In this document: piece after piece, positions 40,926 to 50,616 of the stretch
How positions within the stretch are numbered: position 1 is the first letter of the stretch
How the letters are laid out: each line of letters starts with the position of its first letter
From: Azospirillum baldaniorum
GTDB lineage: Bacteria > Pseudomonadota > Alphaproteobacteria > Azospirillales > Azospirillaceae
Length of the DNA: 64,000 bases
Assembly: GCF_003119195.2 (NCBI RefSeq)
Contig: NZ_CP022253.1
Location: forward strand, 452,001 to 516,000
Reading direction: 5' to 3'
Notes under the pieces: model-generated
What the model was told of the DNA's origin: nothing
Databases searched by the model: none
Seen by the model: only the letters and a program-made list of their open reading frames with translations
Program-made: the position numbers and the translations under genes

Positions 40926-43900
40926 TCACTCCGGAAGTTCCATCAAAGCGGGGGTATCGGTCCACAGCAGGACGCAGCGCACCGCCTTGTCTGGGTAGAT
41001 GGCGCGCAGCGCCGCGCGGTAGGCCTCCATCTGGCGGACATAGACGGGCGGCACGTCCTCCGCGCGGACGGGCGGCGGGCGGTTGGTCTTGTAGTCGACG
41101 ATCCACACCGCGTCGTCCTCGATCACCAAACGGTCGACCCGGCCCGACAGGGCGCGCCCGGTCACCAGACCGACCACCTCCACCTCGGCGCGGGAGTTGG
41201 GGCCGAACAGGCGGGCGAAGCGCGGGTCGGTCAGGACACGCATCGTTTCGGATGCGATTTCATCCTGGCGCTCGGCCGTCAGCTCATGCCCGGGACGAGC
41301 AAGGTAACGTCGGGCGGCGGCTTCCCGCGCGTCGGGCGGCAGGTCCGGCAGGGTCTGCATCAGCCGGTGGATCAGCAGGCCGCGCTTGAAACGCGCCCCG
41401 TCGTCCTCGCCCAGCGGGGAGCGCATCGCCGGCTCGTCCCCGTCCGGACGGGAGGGGGTGAGGGGGCGCGACGGTTCCGGCTCCTCCGGCGCGGCGGCGG
41501 TCAGCCAGGGCGGGGCCTCCTGCGCCGTCAGCACGCGGCCGGCCCCGGCGCCGTCCGGCTTGGGAACGGCGGTCTGCGGGTCGGCCAGCCGCCACCCCTC
41601 GCCGCTCCAGCCGTCCGGGCAGAGGGCGGAGAAGTCGAAGGGGTGCGGCACGCCGATCTCGCCCATCGCGGCCTCGACCAGCTTGTACCAGCAGGCGTCG
41701 GACGGCTCCTTCCTGCCCTGATAGCCGCAGACGTACAGCCGGTCCTCCGCGCGGGTCAGGGCGACGTACAGCAGGCGCCTGTACTCCTGGTCGCGGCGGC
41801 GGTTGGCGCGGGCGCGCGCCTCGGCGCACAGCGCGTCCTCCTGCGAGCGGCGAGCAGCGAAGAGCGGCACGGCGCAGCCCTCGTCGGGCCAGAGAATCGG
41901 CGGGCTCTGGGTCGGCGTGCCCAGCGTGTCGGGCAGGAAGACGATGGGCGCCTGGAGCCCCTTGGAGCCATGCACCGTCATGATGCGTACGCGTCCGCCG
42001 CCCTGCTCCAACTCGCGCTTGATTTCCGCCTCGCTGGCCGCCAGCCAGGCCAGGAAGTTCTGCAGGGAGGGCGGCTCGGTCTTCTCGAAGGCCAGGCATA
42101 CGGCCAGGAACTCGTCCAGCGGGTCCTGCGCGTCGGGGCCGAGCCGCTTCAGGAGGGCGCGGCGGCCCGAGCCGTCCGGATCGGCGGGGCAGGGGGCGGC
42201 CAGCAGCCCGGCGAACAGCTCGTAGGGCGCCAGGAAGTCGGTGCGGGCGAGCTGGGCGCCCAGATAGCGGCGGGCCGGGCGGTAGGCCGGGTCGTCCTCC
42301 GCCTTCGCCACCAGCGCCCGCCACAGCGTGCCGCGCCGCCCGTGGGCGAGGTCGAACAGCTGGTCCTCGGTCAGCCCAATCAGCGGCCCCTTGAGGACGG
42401 TGGCCAGCGTCAGGTCGTCTTCCGGCAGCAGCAGGAACTCGCACAGCGCCATCAGGTCCATGACCGCGAGCTGTTCGGTCAGCACCATGCGGTCGACGCC
42501 GGCCACCGGCACGGCACGGTCCTTGAGGGCGCGCACCAGCTCCGTCACGAAGGCGGTGCGGCGGCGGACCAGCACCATGACGTCGCCGGGCTGGATCGGG
42601 CGGCCCCGCGACTCGAGCGACTCGCCGCGCTGGGTCCAGTCGCGGATGGTGTCGGCGATGACCGCGGCCAGCCGGGCCGACGGCGAATCGGCGGCCTCGC
42701 GCTCCACCGGGGGCGCCCAGGCGGGCGGGTCGGCGGCCTCCGCCGGCTTCACCGGGGGCCACAGCTCGACCAGCCCGGAATGGCCGCGGCGGAAGGCGCG
42801 GTGGCGGATCACCGGGCTCGTTTCGGAAGCGACACCATCCTTGGCGCCGTCCAGCCGGAACACCGCGTCCACGGTTTGCAGCACCGTGGCGGTGGAGCGG
42901 AAGGAGATGTCCAGTTCGACCGCGTGCCAGTCGCGCTCGGCGGCCTTGGCACGGGTCTGGAAATGGCGGCGCATCCGGGCGAATTCGGCGGGGTCGGCGC
43001 GCTGGAAGCTGAAGATCGACTGCTTCTCGTCGCCCACGGCGAAAACGGTGCGGGTCGTTTCGCCCCCGTCACGGGCGCTGAGGCCGGCGAAGAACTCCTC
43101 GGCGATGGAGCCAACGACCTGCCACTGCTCCGGGTTGGTGTCCTGCGCCTCGTCGATCAGGATGTGGTCGAGGCCGCCGTCGAGCTTGAACAGCACCCAG
43201 GGCACGGCGGGCACGCCGTCCTTGCCGCGCAGCAGGGCGTTGGCCGACAGGATCAGGTCGTCGTAGTCGAGCAGCGCCTTGGCCTTCTTCTTCGCCTCAT
43301 AGGCGCTCAGAAGCGACTCGGCCAAGGTCAGCAGGGCGGTGGTGGAGGCGGCGACTCCGGCCGAGCGAACCCGTTTCATCAGCGAAACGAGCCGCTCCGC
43401 CTCACGCTCCAGCGCCGTCAGGGCGGCGGGGAAGGATGTCGCCGGCTTCTTGGTGATCAGGGTCTTGCGCGCGCCGCCCTCTGCGGTCAGGAAATGGCGG
43501 GCGTAGATCTGGAAGGCGCGCACCCGGCTGTCCGCGGCGTCGAGCCAGCCCTGGATGCCGAGCCCGCGCTCCTCGTCGGTCTTGCTGCCGGTGGACAGCG
43601 CGCGGCAGGCGTCGCGCAGCCCCGGAACGTCGAAGGCGTGGTCGGCGCAGGCCTCGCGCAGGATGGCGGCCTCGGTGATGCCGGGCGGCACGCCCAGCGC
43701 CTCGTGGACGGCGTCCACCGCGCCCTCCAGCCCATGGACGCTCTCGAACAGACGCTGGATGCGCCCGCGCTCGCTGGCCAGCTCGGCCAGGATGTCGGCG
43801 AACTCCTCGGCGTTCAGCTCGGCGGTCAGGCGGGCCATCGCCTTGCCGAGCGGGCTGTCGGGGGCGGCGCGGCCGGCGTGCAGCACCTCGTCCCGCGCCT

Positions 43901-44396
43901 CGGTCAGCAGGCCGGCGGCGGTGCGCTCGTCCATCACCTCGAAATGCGGGGCGAGTCCGGCTTCCAGCGGGAAGCGGCGCAGCAGCGATTGGCAGAAGGC
44001 GTGGATGGTCTGGATCTTCATGCCGCCCGGGCAATCCACCACCTGGGCGAACAGACGCCGGGCGATGGTCCGGGTCTCGGCGCTCGGCCGCTCGCCGCAG
44101 AGGTCGGCGAGCCGGTCCTCCAGCCCCTCGTCGGGCAGGGTCGCCCAGATGCCCAGCGTGCGGTTGATGCGGATGGACATCTCCGCCGCCGCCGCCTTGG
44201 TGAAGGTCAGGCAGAGGATGCGCGCCGGCGCGGTGCCGGACAGCATCAGCCGCAGCACGCGGTCGGTCAGCACCTTCGTCTTGCCGGACCCGGCGGAGGC
44301 GCCCACCCACACCGACGACAGCGGGTCGGAGGCGAGCCGCTGCGCGACGTTGGGGTCCAGCGGAAGCTCGCGGATGGGGAAGTCGAGGACGGTCAT
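40926..44396 (-). CDS. addA: Double-strand break repair helicase-nuclease AddA
   Basis: A 1156-residue UvrD-like helicase with C-terminal nuclease. Walker A is VGASAGSGKTKVLTDRVLRL (residues ~31-50), motif II DHILIDEAQDTNPEQWQ, motif VI RLLYVALTRAEDRLYVCG, and the PD-(D/E)XK nuclease VWIVDYKTNRPPP near the C-terminus. With AddB it forms the RecBCD-like complex that resects broken ends up to a recombination signal (Chi-like). It is separated from addB by a family B repeat in a 148-nt gap. Confidence 0.97.
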   Translation of the reverse strand: MTVLDFPIRELPLDPNVAQRLASDPLSSVWVGASAGSGKTKVLTDRVLRLMLSGTAPARILCLTFTKAAAAEMSIRINRTLGIWATLPDEGLEDRLADLCGERPSAETRTIARRLFAQVVDCPGGMKIQTIHAFCQSLLRRFPLEAGLAPHFEVMDERTAAGLLTEARDEVLHAGRAAPDSPLGKAMARLTAELNAEEFADILAELASERGRIQRLFESVHGLEGAVDAVHEALGVPPGITEAAILREACADHAFDVPGLRDACRALSTGSKTDEERGLGIQGWLDAADSRVRAFQIYARHFLTAEGGARKTLITKKPATSFPAALTALEREAERLVSLMKRVRSAGVAASTTALLTLAESLLSAYEAKKKAKALLDYDDLILSANALLRGKDGVPAVPWVLFKLDGGLDHILIDEAQDTNPEQWQVVGSIAEEFFAGLSARDGGETTRTVFAVGDEKQSIFSFQRADPAEFARMRRHFQTRAKAAERDWHAVELDISFRSTATVLQTVDAVFRLDGAKDGVASETSPVIRHRAFRRGHSGLVELWPPVKPAEAADPPAWAPPVEREAADSPSARLAAVIADTIRDWTQRGESLESRGRPIQPGDVMVLVRRRTAFVTELVRALKDRAVPVAGVDRMVLTEQLAVMDLMALCEFLLLPEDDLTLATVLKGPLIGLTEDQLFDLAHGRRGTLWRALVAKAEDDPAYRPARRYLGAQLARTDFLAPYELFAGLLAAPCPADPDGSGRRALLKRLGPDAQDPLDEFLAVCLAFEKTEPPSLQNFLAWLAASEAEIKRELEQGGGRVRIMTVHGSKGLQAPIVFLPDTLGTPTQSPPILWPDEGCAVPLFAARRSQEDALCAEARARANRRRDQEYRRLLYVALTRAEDRLYVCGYQGRKEPSDACWYKLVEAAMGEIGVPHPFDFSALCPDGWSGEGWRLADPQTAVPKPDGAGAGRVLTAQEAPPWLTAAAPEEPEPSRPLTPSRPDGDEPAMRSPLGEDDGARFKRGLLIHRLMQTLPDLPPDAREAAARRYLARPGHELTAERQDEIASETMRVLTDPRFARLFGPNSRAEVEVVGLVTGRALSGRVDRLVIEDDAVWIVDYKTNRPPPVRAEDVPPVYVRQMEAYRAALRAIYPDKAVRCVLLWTDTPALMELPE

Positions 44397-44420
44397 GGGC
44401 GGGTCGTCTTGTGTGAGGCG

Positions 44421-44531
44421 TTGCCCCCACCCTCCCCATGCGGCGCATGGGTCCCCTCCCTCCCCCGCTGCACAGGGGAGGGCCTTGATTCCCTCCCCTG
44501 CGAAAGCGGGGGAGGGTTAGGGTGGGGGCAA
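44421..44531. repeat. Palindromic intergenic repeat, family B (copy 2)
   Basis: TTGCCCCCACC and GGTGGGGGCAA form the outer arms. The right half (CCCCTGCGAAAGCGGGGGAG, then GGTTAGGGTGGGGGC) matches the other family B copies apart from one inserted A. It lies inside the addB-addA run, between two co-directional genes. Confidence 0.9.
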
Positions 44532-44544
44532 GAACGCCGGTCCA

Positions 44545-47523
44545 TCACCCCTCACCCCCATCGCCACCGGCCGACCATTCCTGCACCCGCGCGAGGTGGG
44601 CGTAGTCGGTGTAGCGCGGCGCCATGGCCGGGCGGGGGCAGGAGCGGTAGGGGGTGGCGGGGTCGTCGAAATGGCGGATCAGCTCCTCCAGACCGGCGCG
44701 GGCCTCGGCGGCCAGAGTCGCCGGGTCGCCCTTCACCGCCTTCTCCTCGCCCGGCGGGTCGCCGCCGGACAGGCGCCAGAAAGCCAGCTCGGCCACCCGG
44801 TTCTTCGCAACCCCGGCGAAGCCGCCGGCCTCGGCCATGGCGGCCTCCAGCGGCAGCTGCGGGGCGAAGCCCAGCTCGATCTCGCGGGTCGAGGGCGGGG
44901 TGCCGGTCTTGTAGTCGATCAGGACCAGCCCCTCGCCGCCCGAATCGATGCGGTCGGCCTTGGCGGTCAGCAGGAAGGGGCCGGCGGGACCGCTCAGCGT
45001 CAATTCGCCCGACACCTCGGTGGCGAGGGGCTTCAGGGTGCGGCGGCGGTCGCGCTCCAGCCCGACGAACCACTCGGCGATGCGCTCGAAGCGCGGCCAC
45101 CAGAAGGCCCAGACGTCGGGATGGCTGTGCAGCAGCGGGCCGAAGGACTCGCGGCCCATCGCCAGCAGCCGGTGCGGCGCGTCGTCGGGCAACTGGCTTG
45201 GATAGGCCTTCACGAAGGCATCCAGCGCGGCGTGGATGAACTGGCCGCGGTCGGCGGCGCCGGGATCGGCGGCGATGGGGTCGAGCTTGCGCAGGCGCAG
45301 CACATGCTCGGCGTAGATGGCGTAGGGGTCGCGCATCCACTTCTCGATCTTGGTGACCGACAGCTTGCGCGGGCGGGCGGACACCGGCGGGCGCGGCTCC
45401 GGCGGGGCGACGGGGCGCACGGCGTCGGGCTCGTCCAGCCCGCGCGCCCAGGCCAGCCAGGGCTCCCCGGCCAGCTCGATCCGCCCGTCCAGACCCAGCG
45501 CGCGCAGCACCGTCTCCAGCCGCAGCAGCCAGCGCGACGGGACGGTCGGCGTGCCGTCCACCCGCTCCGCGCGGGTCAGCACGACCTCCTCGGCGCCGCA
45601 GGCGTGGGTGAAGTCGTGGGCGGACAGGCCGACCATGCGCTCCGGGCTGGGCAGGCCGAAGTCGCGGCGCATCGGGCGCGACATCCAGGGATCGGCGTCG
45701 GGGTCGGGCGGCCAAGTCCCCTCGTTCAGCCCGCCGAGGACCAGCAGGTCGAAATGCTGAAGGCGGGCTTCCATGGGGCCGAGGATGTAGAGGCGCGGGT
45801 GTAGGCCGAAGCGCGGGCGCACCGGGCGCATCGCCATCAGCGCGTCGAGCAGCGCCGGATAGTCCTTGCCGGGAACGGCGGGGAAGCCGTCCACCGCCTC
45901 CAGAAGCTCATGGACGAAGGTCGCGGCCTCCTCGCCGTCGTCCTGCCGCCACAGGAATTCCGACCCCGGCGCGTCGGTGCGCGAGGCCAGCGCCTCCGCG
46001 AAGGCGACGTGCGCGCGGACGAGGTCGCCGAGCGGGGCGTCGCTGAACAGCACCTCCATGAAGGGGGCGGCGAGCGTTTCCAGATTTTCCAGCCAGCCGA
46101 GCAGGGCGGCCTGCTGGTCCGGGTGGTCGAAGCGGTCGGCGGCCTTCAGGGCGGCGATCAGCCCGGCGAAGCCCTCCGCCGGGCGGGGGCCGCGCAGTAC
46201 GGTGCGCTCCAGCGCGCGGGCAGAGCGGCGGAACTCCGCCGGGTCGTGCCCGCCGGCGGCCAGCGGGTGCTTGGCGAGCGCCAGCAGGGCCAGCGGGTGG
46301 GCGCGGCTGGCGGCCAGCTCGGCGCTCAGCCGCAGATAGGTGCCAACCGCGGTGTGGACCAGCGGCTGGCCCGCCGAGTCGTTGACCGCGATGCCCCAGC
46401 GGGTCAGCGCCATGGCGACCCGGCGCGCGAGGTTGCGGTCGGGGGAGACCAGCGCCGCCGTCTTGCCCGGCGTCTCCAGCGCGTGACGGAGCAGGAGGGC
46501 GATGACCGACGCCTCCTCTTCCGCGGTCGGGGCGTCGATGCGGGTCAGCCCCTCCAGGGCCGCGGCGTCCAGCCCGTCCAGCTCCCGCCAGCTTTCCGTG
46601 GTGGCGGCGGGGCGCATGGCCTCGGCCAGCAGGCGGGCGCGGGCGGCCCGCGGCTCCTCCGCGTCGTTCCAGCGGCGGACGGCGGCGCGGCCGACCGACA
46701 GCCGGTCGAGCAGATGGGCGAGGCCGTGTTGCGGGTGCGCCTCGTCGGCGCGGATGGCGTCCCAGCTCGCCTCGTCGGCCTCCAGGTCGAGGCCGGGCAG
46801 GACGACGGCGCCCTGCGGCAGGGCGGCGACCACCGCCAGCAGGTCGGCGGAGGCCGGGATAGAGCCGGTGGAGCCGGCGGCGATCACCAGCCCCTGCGGC
46901 GGCTCCGCCCGCCAGAGCGCGGCCTGGGTCTGGAGCACGAGGTTGCGGCGCTGTGCGGGATCGGTCAGCGCGCTGGCGCCGAGGATGGCCGGCCAGTGCT
47001 CCGTGACGATCTTCAGGAACTCCAGCGTCACCTGCCAGTGCTGGGCGTAATCCTCCGGCACCAGCGAGGCCAGCCGGTCGAAGGCGACATCCTCCGTCCA
47101 CACCGCGTCGATCAGCCGCCCCAGATCGGCGCCCAGCCGCACCGCCTGCGCGGTGGTGGCCGACACGCCGGTCGCCTGGAGGATCAGCCGGGCCAGCATC
47201 ATCTGGCGCTTCAGCCCGCTGATCGGGTCCGGCAGCTCCAGCGGCACGCCGGGCAGCTCCTCCGCCGAGGTCAAGCTGAGGGAGGCGGCGTCCAGCTCGC
47301 CCAGCGGGCTCATCCGCGGCAGCAGCATCGGCTGCCCGCCGGAGCGGCGCAGGAAGGCCTCGCGCAGCGAGCGGCAGGAGCGGCGCGTCGGCAGCAGGAC
47401 GGTCACCCCGGCCAGCGCCAGCGGGTCGTTCCCCACACGGTCCAGGATGCCCACGGCGAGCTGGTCCACGAAGGACACGCCGGTGGGAATCGAATAGACC
47501 TTGGGCTCCGCCCTGCCGCTCAT
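44545..47523 (-). CDS. addB: Double-strand break repair protein AddB
   Basis: A 992-residue partner of AddA. The N-terminal helicase-like region has VTVLLPTRRSCRSLREAFLR but a degenerate ATPase. The C-terminal PD-(D/E)XK nuclease is seen in EGLVLIDYKTGTPPSTREIE. A four-cysteine Fe-S set as in Bacillus AddB is not apparent: only one Cys (YRSCPRPAMAPRYTDYAHLA) lies near the C-terminus. This is the alphaproteobacterial type. Confidence 0.95.
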   Translation of the reverse strand: MSGRAEPKVYSIPTGVSFVDQLAVGILDRVGNDPLALAGVTVLLPTRRSCRSLREAFLRRSGGQPMLLPRMSPLGELDAASLSLTSAEELPGVPLELPDPISGLKRQMMLARLILQATGVSATTAQAVRLGADLGRLIDAVWTEDVAFDRLASLVPEDYAQHWQVTLEFLKIVTEHWPAILGASALTDPAQRRNLVLQTQAALWRAEPPQGLVIAAGSTGSIPASADLLAVVAALPQGAVVLPGLDLEADEASWDAIRADEAHPQHGLAHLLDRLSVGRAAVRRWNDAEEPRAARARLLAEAMRPAATTESWRELDGLDAAALEGLTRIDAPTAEEEASVIALLLRHALETPGKTAALVSPDRNLARRVAMALTRWGIAVNDSAGQPLVHTAVGTYLRLSAELAASRAHPLALLALAKHPLAAGGHDPAEFRRSARALERTVLRGPRPAEGFAGLIAALKAADRFDHPDQQAALLGWLENLETLAAPFMEVLFSDAPLGDLVRAHVAFAEALASRTDAPGSEFLWRQDDGEEAATFVHELLEAVDGFPAVPGKDYPALLDALMAMRPVRPRFGLHPRLYILGPMEARLQHFDLLVLGGLNEGTWPPDPDADPWMSRPMRRDFGLPSPERMVGLSAHDFTHACGAEEVVLTRAERVDGTPTVPSRWLLRLETVLRALGLDGRIELAGEPWLAWARGLDEPDAVRPVAPPEPRPPVSARPRKLSVTKIEKWMRDPYAIYAEHVLRLRKLDPIAADPGAADRGQFIHAALDAFVKAYPSQLPDDAPHRLLAMGRESFGPLLHSHPDVWAFWWPRFERIAEWFVGLERDRRRTLKPLATEVSGELTLSGPAGPFLLTAKADRIDSGGEGLVLIDYKTGTPPSTREIELGFAPQLPLEAAMAEAGGFAGVAKNRVAELAFWRLSGGDPPGEEKAVKGDPATLAAEARAGLEELIRHFDDPATPYRSCPRPAMAPRYTDYAHLARVQEWSAGGDGGEG

Positions 47524-47649
47524 GCCTGCCCCGGAAGCTGTATCGTCAGACGCGCGAGGATACTAGATGTGGGGCAATGACACCACAAAGCGTCAAGGAA
47601 TACAAAAATTCTCACAAAGGGGCGGCCAAGCGGTCGGTCCGGTGGCCGG

Positions 47650-48429
47650 TCAGGTGGTGACCACCGACACGTCGCTCATCGACAGCATCTCCTCCGTCTC
47701 TGCCAGCGCGTCGGGGGTGCCGATGTGGAACCACAGCCCGTCATGGGCGAGGCCGAAGAGGCGCCCGGCCTCCTGCGCGCGGTCCCAGACGCGGTTGGTG
47801 GAAAAGGCGCCGTCGGGGGTGTCCTGCCCGAACAGTTCCGGCTTCACGATCTGGACGCCGGCGTAGACGAAGGGGGCGATCTCCTGCTCGCTGCGCCGGG
47901 TCAGCCGGCCCAGCGGGTCCATGTGGTAATCGCCACGCCCCTCGTAGCCCACCGCCTTGGTGGTCGCCATCAGCAGCAGAAGCGCGTCCATCTCGTCCGG
48001 GTTCCAGTGGCGGGCCAGCCGCGCCAGCGTGGGGGAGGGGCCGTCGAGCCACAGGATGTCGGCGTTGACCACATAGACCGGGTCGGTGCCGAGCAGCGGC
48101 AGGGCCTTCTTTACGCCGCCGCCGGTCTCCAGCAGCGTGTCCTCCGGCGACAGGGTGATGGCCGGGCTGGTCCGTCCCGCCAGATGGGCGGCGATCATCT
48201 CGCCCTTGTAATGGCTGTTCACCACGGCGGAGGCCACGCCGGCCTCCTCCAGCCGGTCGAGCGCGTGGTCGAGCATCGGCTTGCCCATCACCGGGATCAG
48301 GGGCTTCGGGCGCTCCAGGGTCAGCGGGCGCATCCGCAGGCCCAGCCCGGCGGCCATCACCATGGCCTTGGCGGGGGCGGTGGTCACAGGCGGCGTCTTG
48401 GTACGGGTCTTCTTCGAGACAGGCGACAT
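47650..48429 (-). CDS. murU: N-acetylmuramate 1-phosphate uridylyltransferase (MurU-type nucleotidyltransferase)
   Basis: A 259-residue sugar-1-phosphate nucleotidyltransferase. The signature AMVMAAGLGLRMRPLTLERP with KPLIPVMGKPMLDHALDRL opens the enzyme; YVVNADILWLDG has the metal-binding Asp, and LFGLAHDGLWFHIGTPDALA the C-terminal motif. In Pseudomonas MurU makes UDP-MurNAc from recycled MurNAc-1-P; here it follows an amgK-type kinase in the same operon order, which supports that role over mannose-1-P guanylyltransferase. It is 2 nt from the upstream gene. Confidence 0.87.
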   Translation of the reverse strand: MSPVSKKTRTKTPPVTTAPAKAMVMAAGLGLRMRPLTLERPKPLIPVMGKPMLDHALDRLEEAGVASAVVNSHYKGEMIAAHLAGRTSPAITLSPEDTLLETGGGVKKALPLLGTDPVYVVNADILWLDGPSPTLARLARHWNPDEMDALLLLMATTKAVGYEGRGDYHMDPLGRLTRRSEQEIAPFVYAGVQIVKPELFGQDTPDGAFSTNRVWDRAQEAGRLFGLAHDGLWFHIGTPDALAETEEMLSMSDVSVVTT

Positions 48430-48431
48430 AA

Positions 48432-49445
48432 TCAATCCGGCTCCGGAACAACAAGCTCCGCGCGGGTACCCGGCGGCAGATGACGGGCAAACCAGTCGGC
48501 GACCGGGGCCAGTTCGGGCTTGGCGAGCTGGCCTTCCAGAAGCCGCCAGACGCGCGGCAGGTGAAGGAGATAGCCGCGTCGGCGCTGCAACGCCAGACGC
48601 ACGAAGATGGCGACGATGCGGGTGTGCCGGATCGCGCCCAGCACCGCGTAGGAGCGGCGGAAGGCGCCCCAGTCCCGATCCGGGAAGGCGGCGCGGTAGC
48701 GGTCCAGCAGAACGCCCTCCAGCCCGGCGGGCAGGTCGCGGCGGGCGTCCTCCAGCAGCGACACCAGATCGTAGGCGACGGGGCCGAGCCCGGCGCTCTG
48801 GTAATCGATCAGCCCAGCCGCCCGCGGGCCGGGTCGGGGCAGCCGCATCACGTTGTCCACATGGTAATCGCGCAGCAGCAGCGACTGCGGCCCGGCGCAG
48901 GCTCCCGGCACCACCGCGTTCCACGCCGCGTCGAAGTCGGACCGCGCCTTGTCGGACAGCGGTTTTCCGGTCGCCGCGGGCATGTAGACGTCGGCGAACA
49001 GCGCCACCTGCTGCGTGAACAGCGCCGCGTCGTAGAGCGGCAGGTTCAGGCGGACCGCCTCCTCCACGGGGAAGCGGCGGTGCAACTCGATCAGAACGTC
49101 GGTCGCCAGTTCGTAGAGCGGGCGCGACTCCTCCCCGGCGTTCAGCAGGCGGGTCAGGGTGCCGTCACCGAAATCCTCCTGGATGGCCAGCCCCGCCTCG
49201 ACCTCCGCCGCCAGGATGGCGGGGACGGAGAAGCCCAGCCGGTCCAGGGTGGCTCCGATGGCGATGAAGGGCACCAGATCCTCCGCCGGGACGGGGGTGT
49301 CGACGAGGATCAGCCTCCCGCCGTCCGGAGTCGTCAGGCGCTCGTAGCGACGTGCCGAGGCGTCGCCGGCCAGCGGCTCCCGCTTGGCCCCCTCTAGCCC
49401 GTGGCGGGCGAGGAAGGCGGCGATCTGTGACGCGCGGTCGATCAC
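48432..49445 (-). CDS. amgK: Anomeric MurNAc/GlcNAc kinase AmgK (aminoglycoside-phosphotransferase fold)
   Basis: A 337-residue APH-fold kinase. GDASARRYERLTTPDGGRLI is the nucleotide-binding strand region, LLLRDYHVDNVMRLP holds the catalytic Asp (Brenner-like motif), and AAGLIDYQSAGLGPVAYDLV the metal-binding Asp. In Pseudomonas and Caulobacter AmgK phosphorylates MurNAc at C1 for peptidoglycan recycling, and the adjacent murU fits. The GTG start overlaps the tsaE stop (GTGA). Aminoglycoside resistance is not implied. Confidence 0.87.
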   Translation of the reverse strand: MIDRASQIAAFLARHGLEGAKREPLAGDASARRYERLTTPDGGRLILVDTPVPAEDLVPFIAIGATLDRLGFSVPAILAAEVEAGLAIQEDFGDGTLTRLLNAGEESRPLYELATDVLIELHRRFPVEEAVRLNLPLYDAALFTQQVALFADVYMPAATGKPLSDKARSDFDAAWNAVVPGACAGPQSLLLRDYHVDNVMRLPRPGPRAAGLIDYQSAGLGPVAYDLVSLLEDARRDLPAGLEGVLLDRYRAAFPDRDWGAFRRSYAVLGAIRHTRIVAIFVRLALQRRRGYLLHLPRVWRLLEGQLAKPELAPVADWFARHLPPGTRAELVVPEPD

Positions 49446-49942
49446 GGCCGCTCCAGTCCTGTGAGGTCGAGGGCGTGCAAGCGCGCTTCCCAGGCGCCAT
49501 GGCCGGTCAGGGTGGCGCGGCGCTCGGCCGGCCCGGCGAAGCTCATCGCGACGTCGAGACGGTCGGCGGGCAGCAGCGGACCCAGCCGGTCCGGCCATTC
49601 CACCAGCAGGACGGCCTCGGCGCGGGCCTCGTCCCAGCCCAGCTCGGTCACCTCGTCGGGGCCGGACAGGCGGTAGAGATCGAAATGCCAGACCGGGCCG
49701 ATGTCGGTGTCGTAGGTCTGCACCAGCGTGAAGGTGGGGGACGGCACCTCCGCGTCCTCCTCCGTCACGGCGCGGATCAGGGCGCGGCACAGGGCGGATT
49801 TGCCGGCGCCCAGGTCGCCGCGCAGGGCCACGAGGTCGCCGGGCGCCAGCGCCGCGGCCAAGCGGCGGGCCAGCGCGGCGGTCGCCTCCTCGCTCGGCAG
49901 CGAGACGGCGCGCGCGTTGGGGGGGGATTCGGTTTGGGTCAT
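49442..49942 (-). CDS. tsaE: tRNA t6A-modification ATPase TsaE
   Basis: A 166-residue ATPase with the P-loop LRGDLGAGKSALCRALIRAV (residues ~41-55) and the family motifs VPSPTFTLVQTYD and HFDLYRLSGPDEVTELGWDE, then VLLVEWPDRLG. With TsaB and TsaD it makes N6-threonylcarbamoyladenosine on tRNA. The tsaE-amgK-murU order is a known alphaproteobacterial arrangement. Confidence 0.95.
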   Translation of the reverse strand: MTQTESPPNARAVSLPSEEATAALARRLAAALAPGDLVALRGDLGAGKSALCRALIRAVTEEDAEVPSPTFTLVQTYDTDIGPVWHFDLYRLSGPDEVTELGWDEARAEAVLLVEWPDRLGPLLPADRLDVAMSFAGPAERRATLTGHGAWEARLHALDLTGLERP

Positions 49943-49961
49943 CGTGTCAAACAGGGTCGGA

Positions 49962-50393
49962 TCAACGTCGCGAGGCGGCCTTGCGCGGCACCGGGCCGGG
50001 GGCAGGGGCGGGGGCGGGCTCCGCCGCCTCGCCGCGCTCTTCCACCAGACGCGGCGGCTTCTTGAAGTTCATGGTGATCATCAGCGTCAGGGCGCCGTTG
50101 ATCAGGTGGATCATCTTGTCGGATTCGACGGGCAGGGGGATCTTGCGCCCCATGCAATAGGACACCAGCGCCGCCGCGACCTCGGACTCGTGCAGCGGCA
50201 TGCTGCGGTCGTCGCCCTCGTCCCCGGTGACCTGGATCAGCGTCTCCACCCCGCCGCCGCCGGGCTGGCCGGGGCGGTAGGTGACCTTGCCGACCGTGCC
50301 GCTGGGCAGCGGCTCCTTCATCCGGCGGCGGCGGTCGAGCACGGCCTTCACGACCTCCTGGTCGGTGAACACGAGGCAGCGCAGCTCCTTCAT
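49962..50393 (-). CDS. Conserved hypothetical protein upstream of tsaE
   Basis: A 143-residue soluble protein I do not recognise. It starts MKELRCLVFTDQEVVKAVLD, has an Arg/Lys cluster (DRRRRMKEP), a Gly-rich loop (YRPGQPGGGGVETLIQVTGD), and hydrophobic helices (VAAALVSYCMGRKIPLPVES; MIHLINGALTLMITMNFKKP). The last ~30 residues are Pro/Ala-rich (APAPAPGPVPRKAAS). It begins the run that continues with tsaE after 19 nt. No family or function assigned. Confidence 0.72.
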   Translation of the reverse strand: MKELRCLVFTDQEVVKAVLDRRRRMKEPLPSGTVGKVTYRPGQPGGGGVETLIQVTGDEGDDRSMPLHESEVAAALVSYCMGRKIPLPVESDKMIHLINGALTLMITMNFKKPPRLVEERGEAAEPAPAPAPGPVPRKAASRR

Positions 50394-50616
50394 CGCCAGT
50401 CCTTCATCGCGGCCGCTCCGGCACGGGGGGAAACGGGCAAATCCTACCCCACCGAGACCGCACGCCCAGAAGGAAATCGGCGGGACCGCACCCATTTTGC
50501 GCGCACCGTTCGCCCTGCCCGTGCAGGGTACTGGTGACGGCGGGGTTGACCGGGGGCGCGAAACCGGACAATTGAAGGCGTCATCGTTCCCCCGTTTGCA
50601 CAAGGCAGCGCGTCCC

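Noticed and set aside
40794..45239. A 1481-codon plus-strand open frame over addA and addB
   Set aside because: It is the antisense shadow of two well-defined nuclease-helicase genes, with no recognisable motif and an extreme amino-acid composition.
48432..49445. Aminoglycoside resistance gene
   Set aside because: The APH fold is shared by many sugar kinases, and the neighbouring murU-type gene makes a cell-wall sugar kinase the better explanation.
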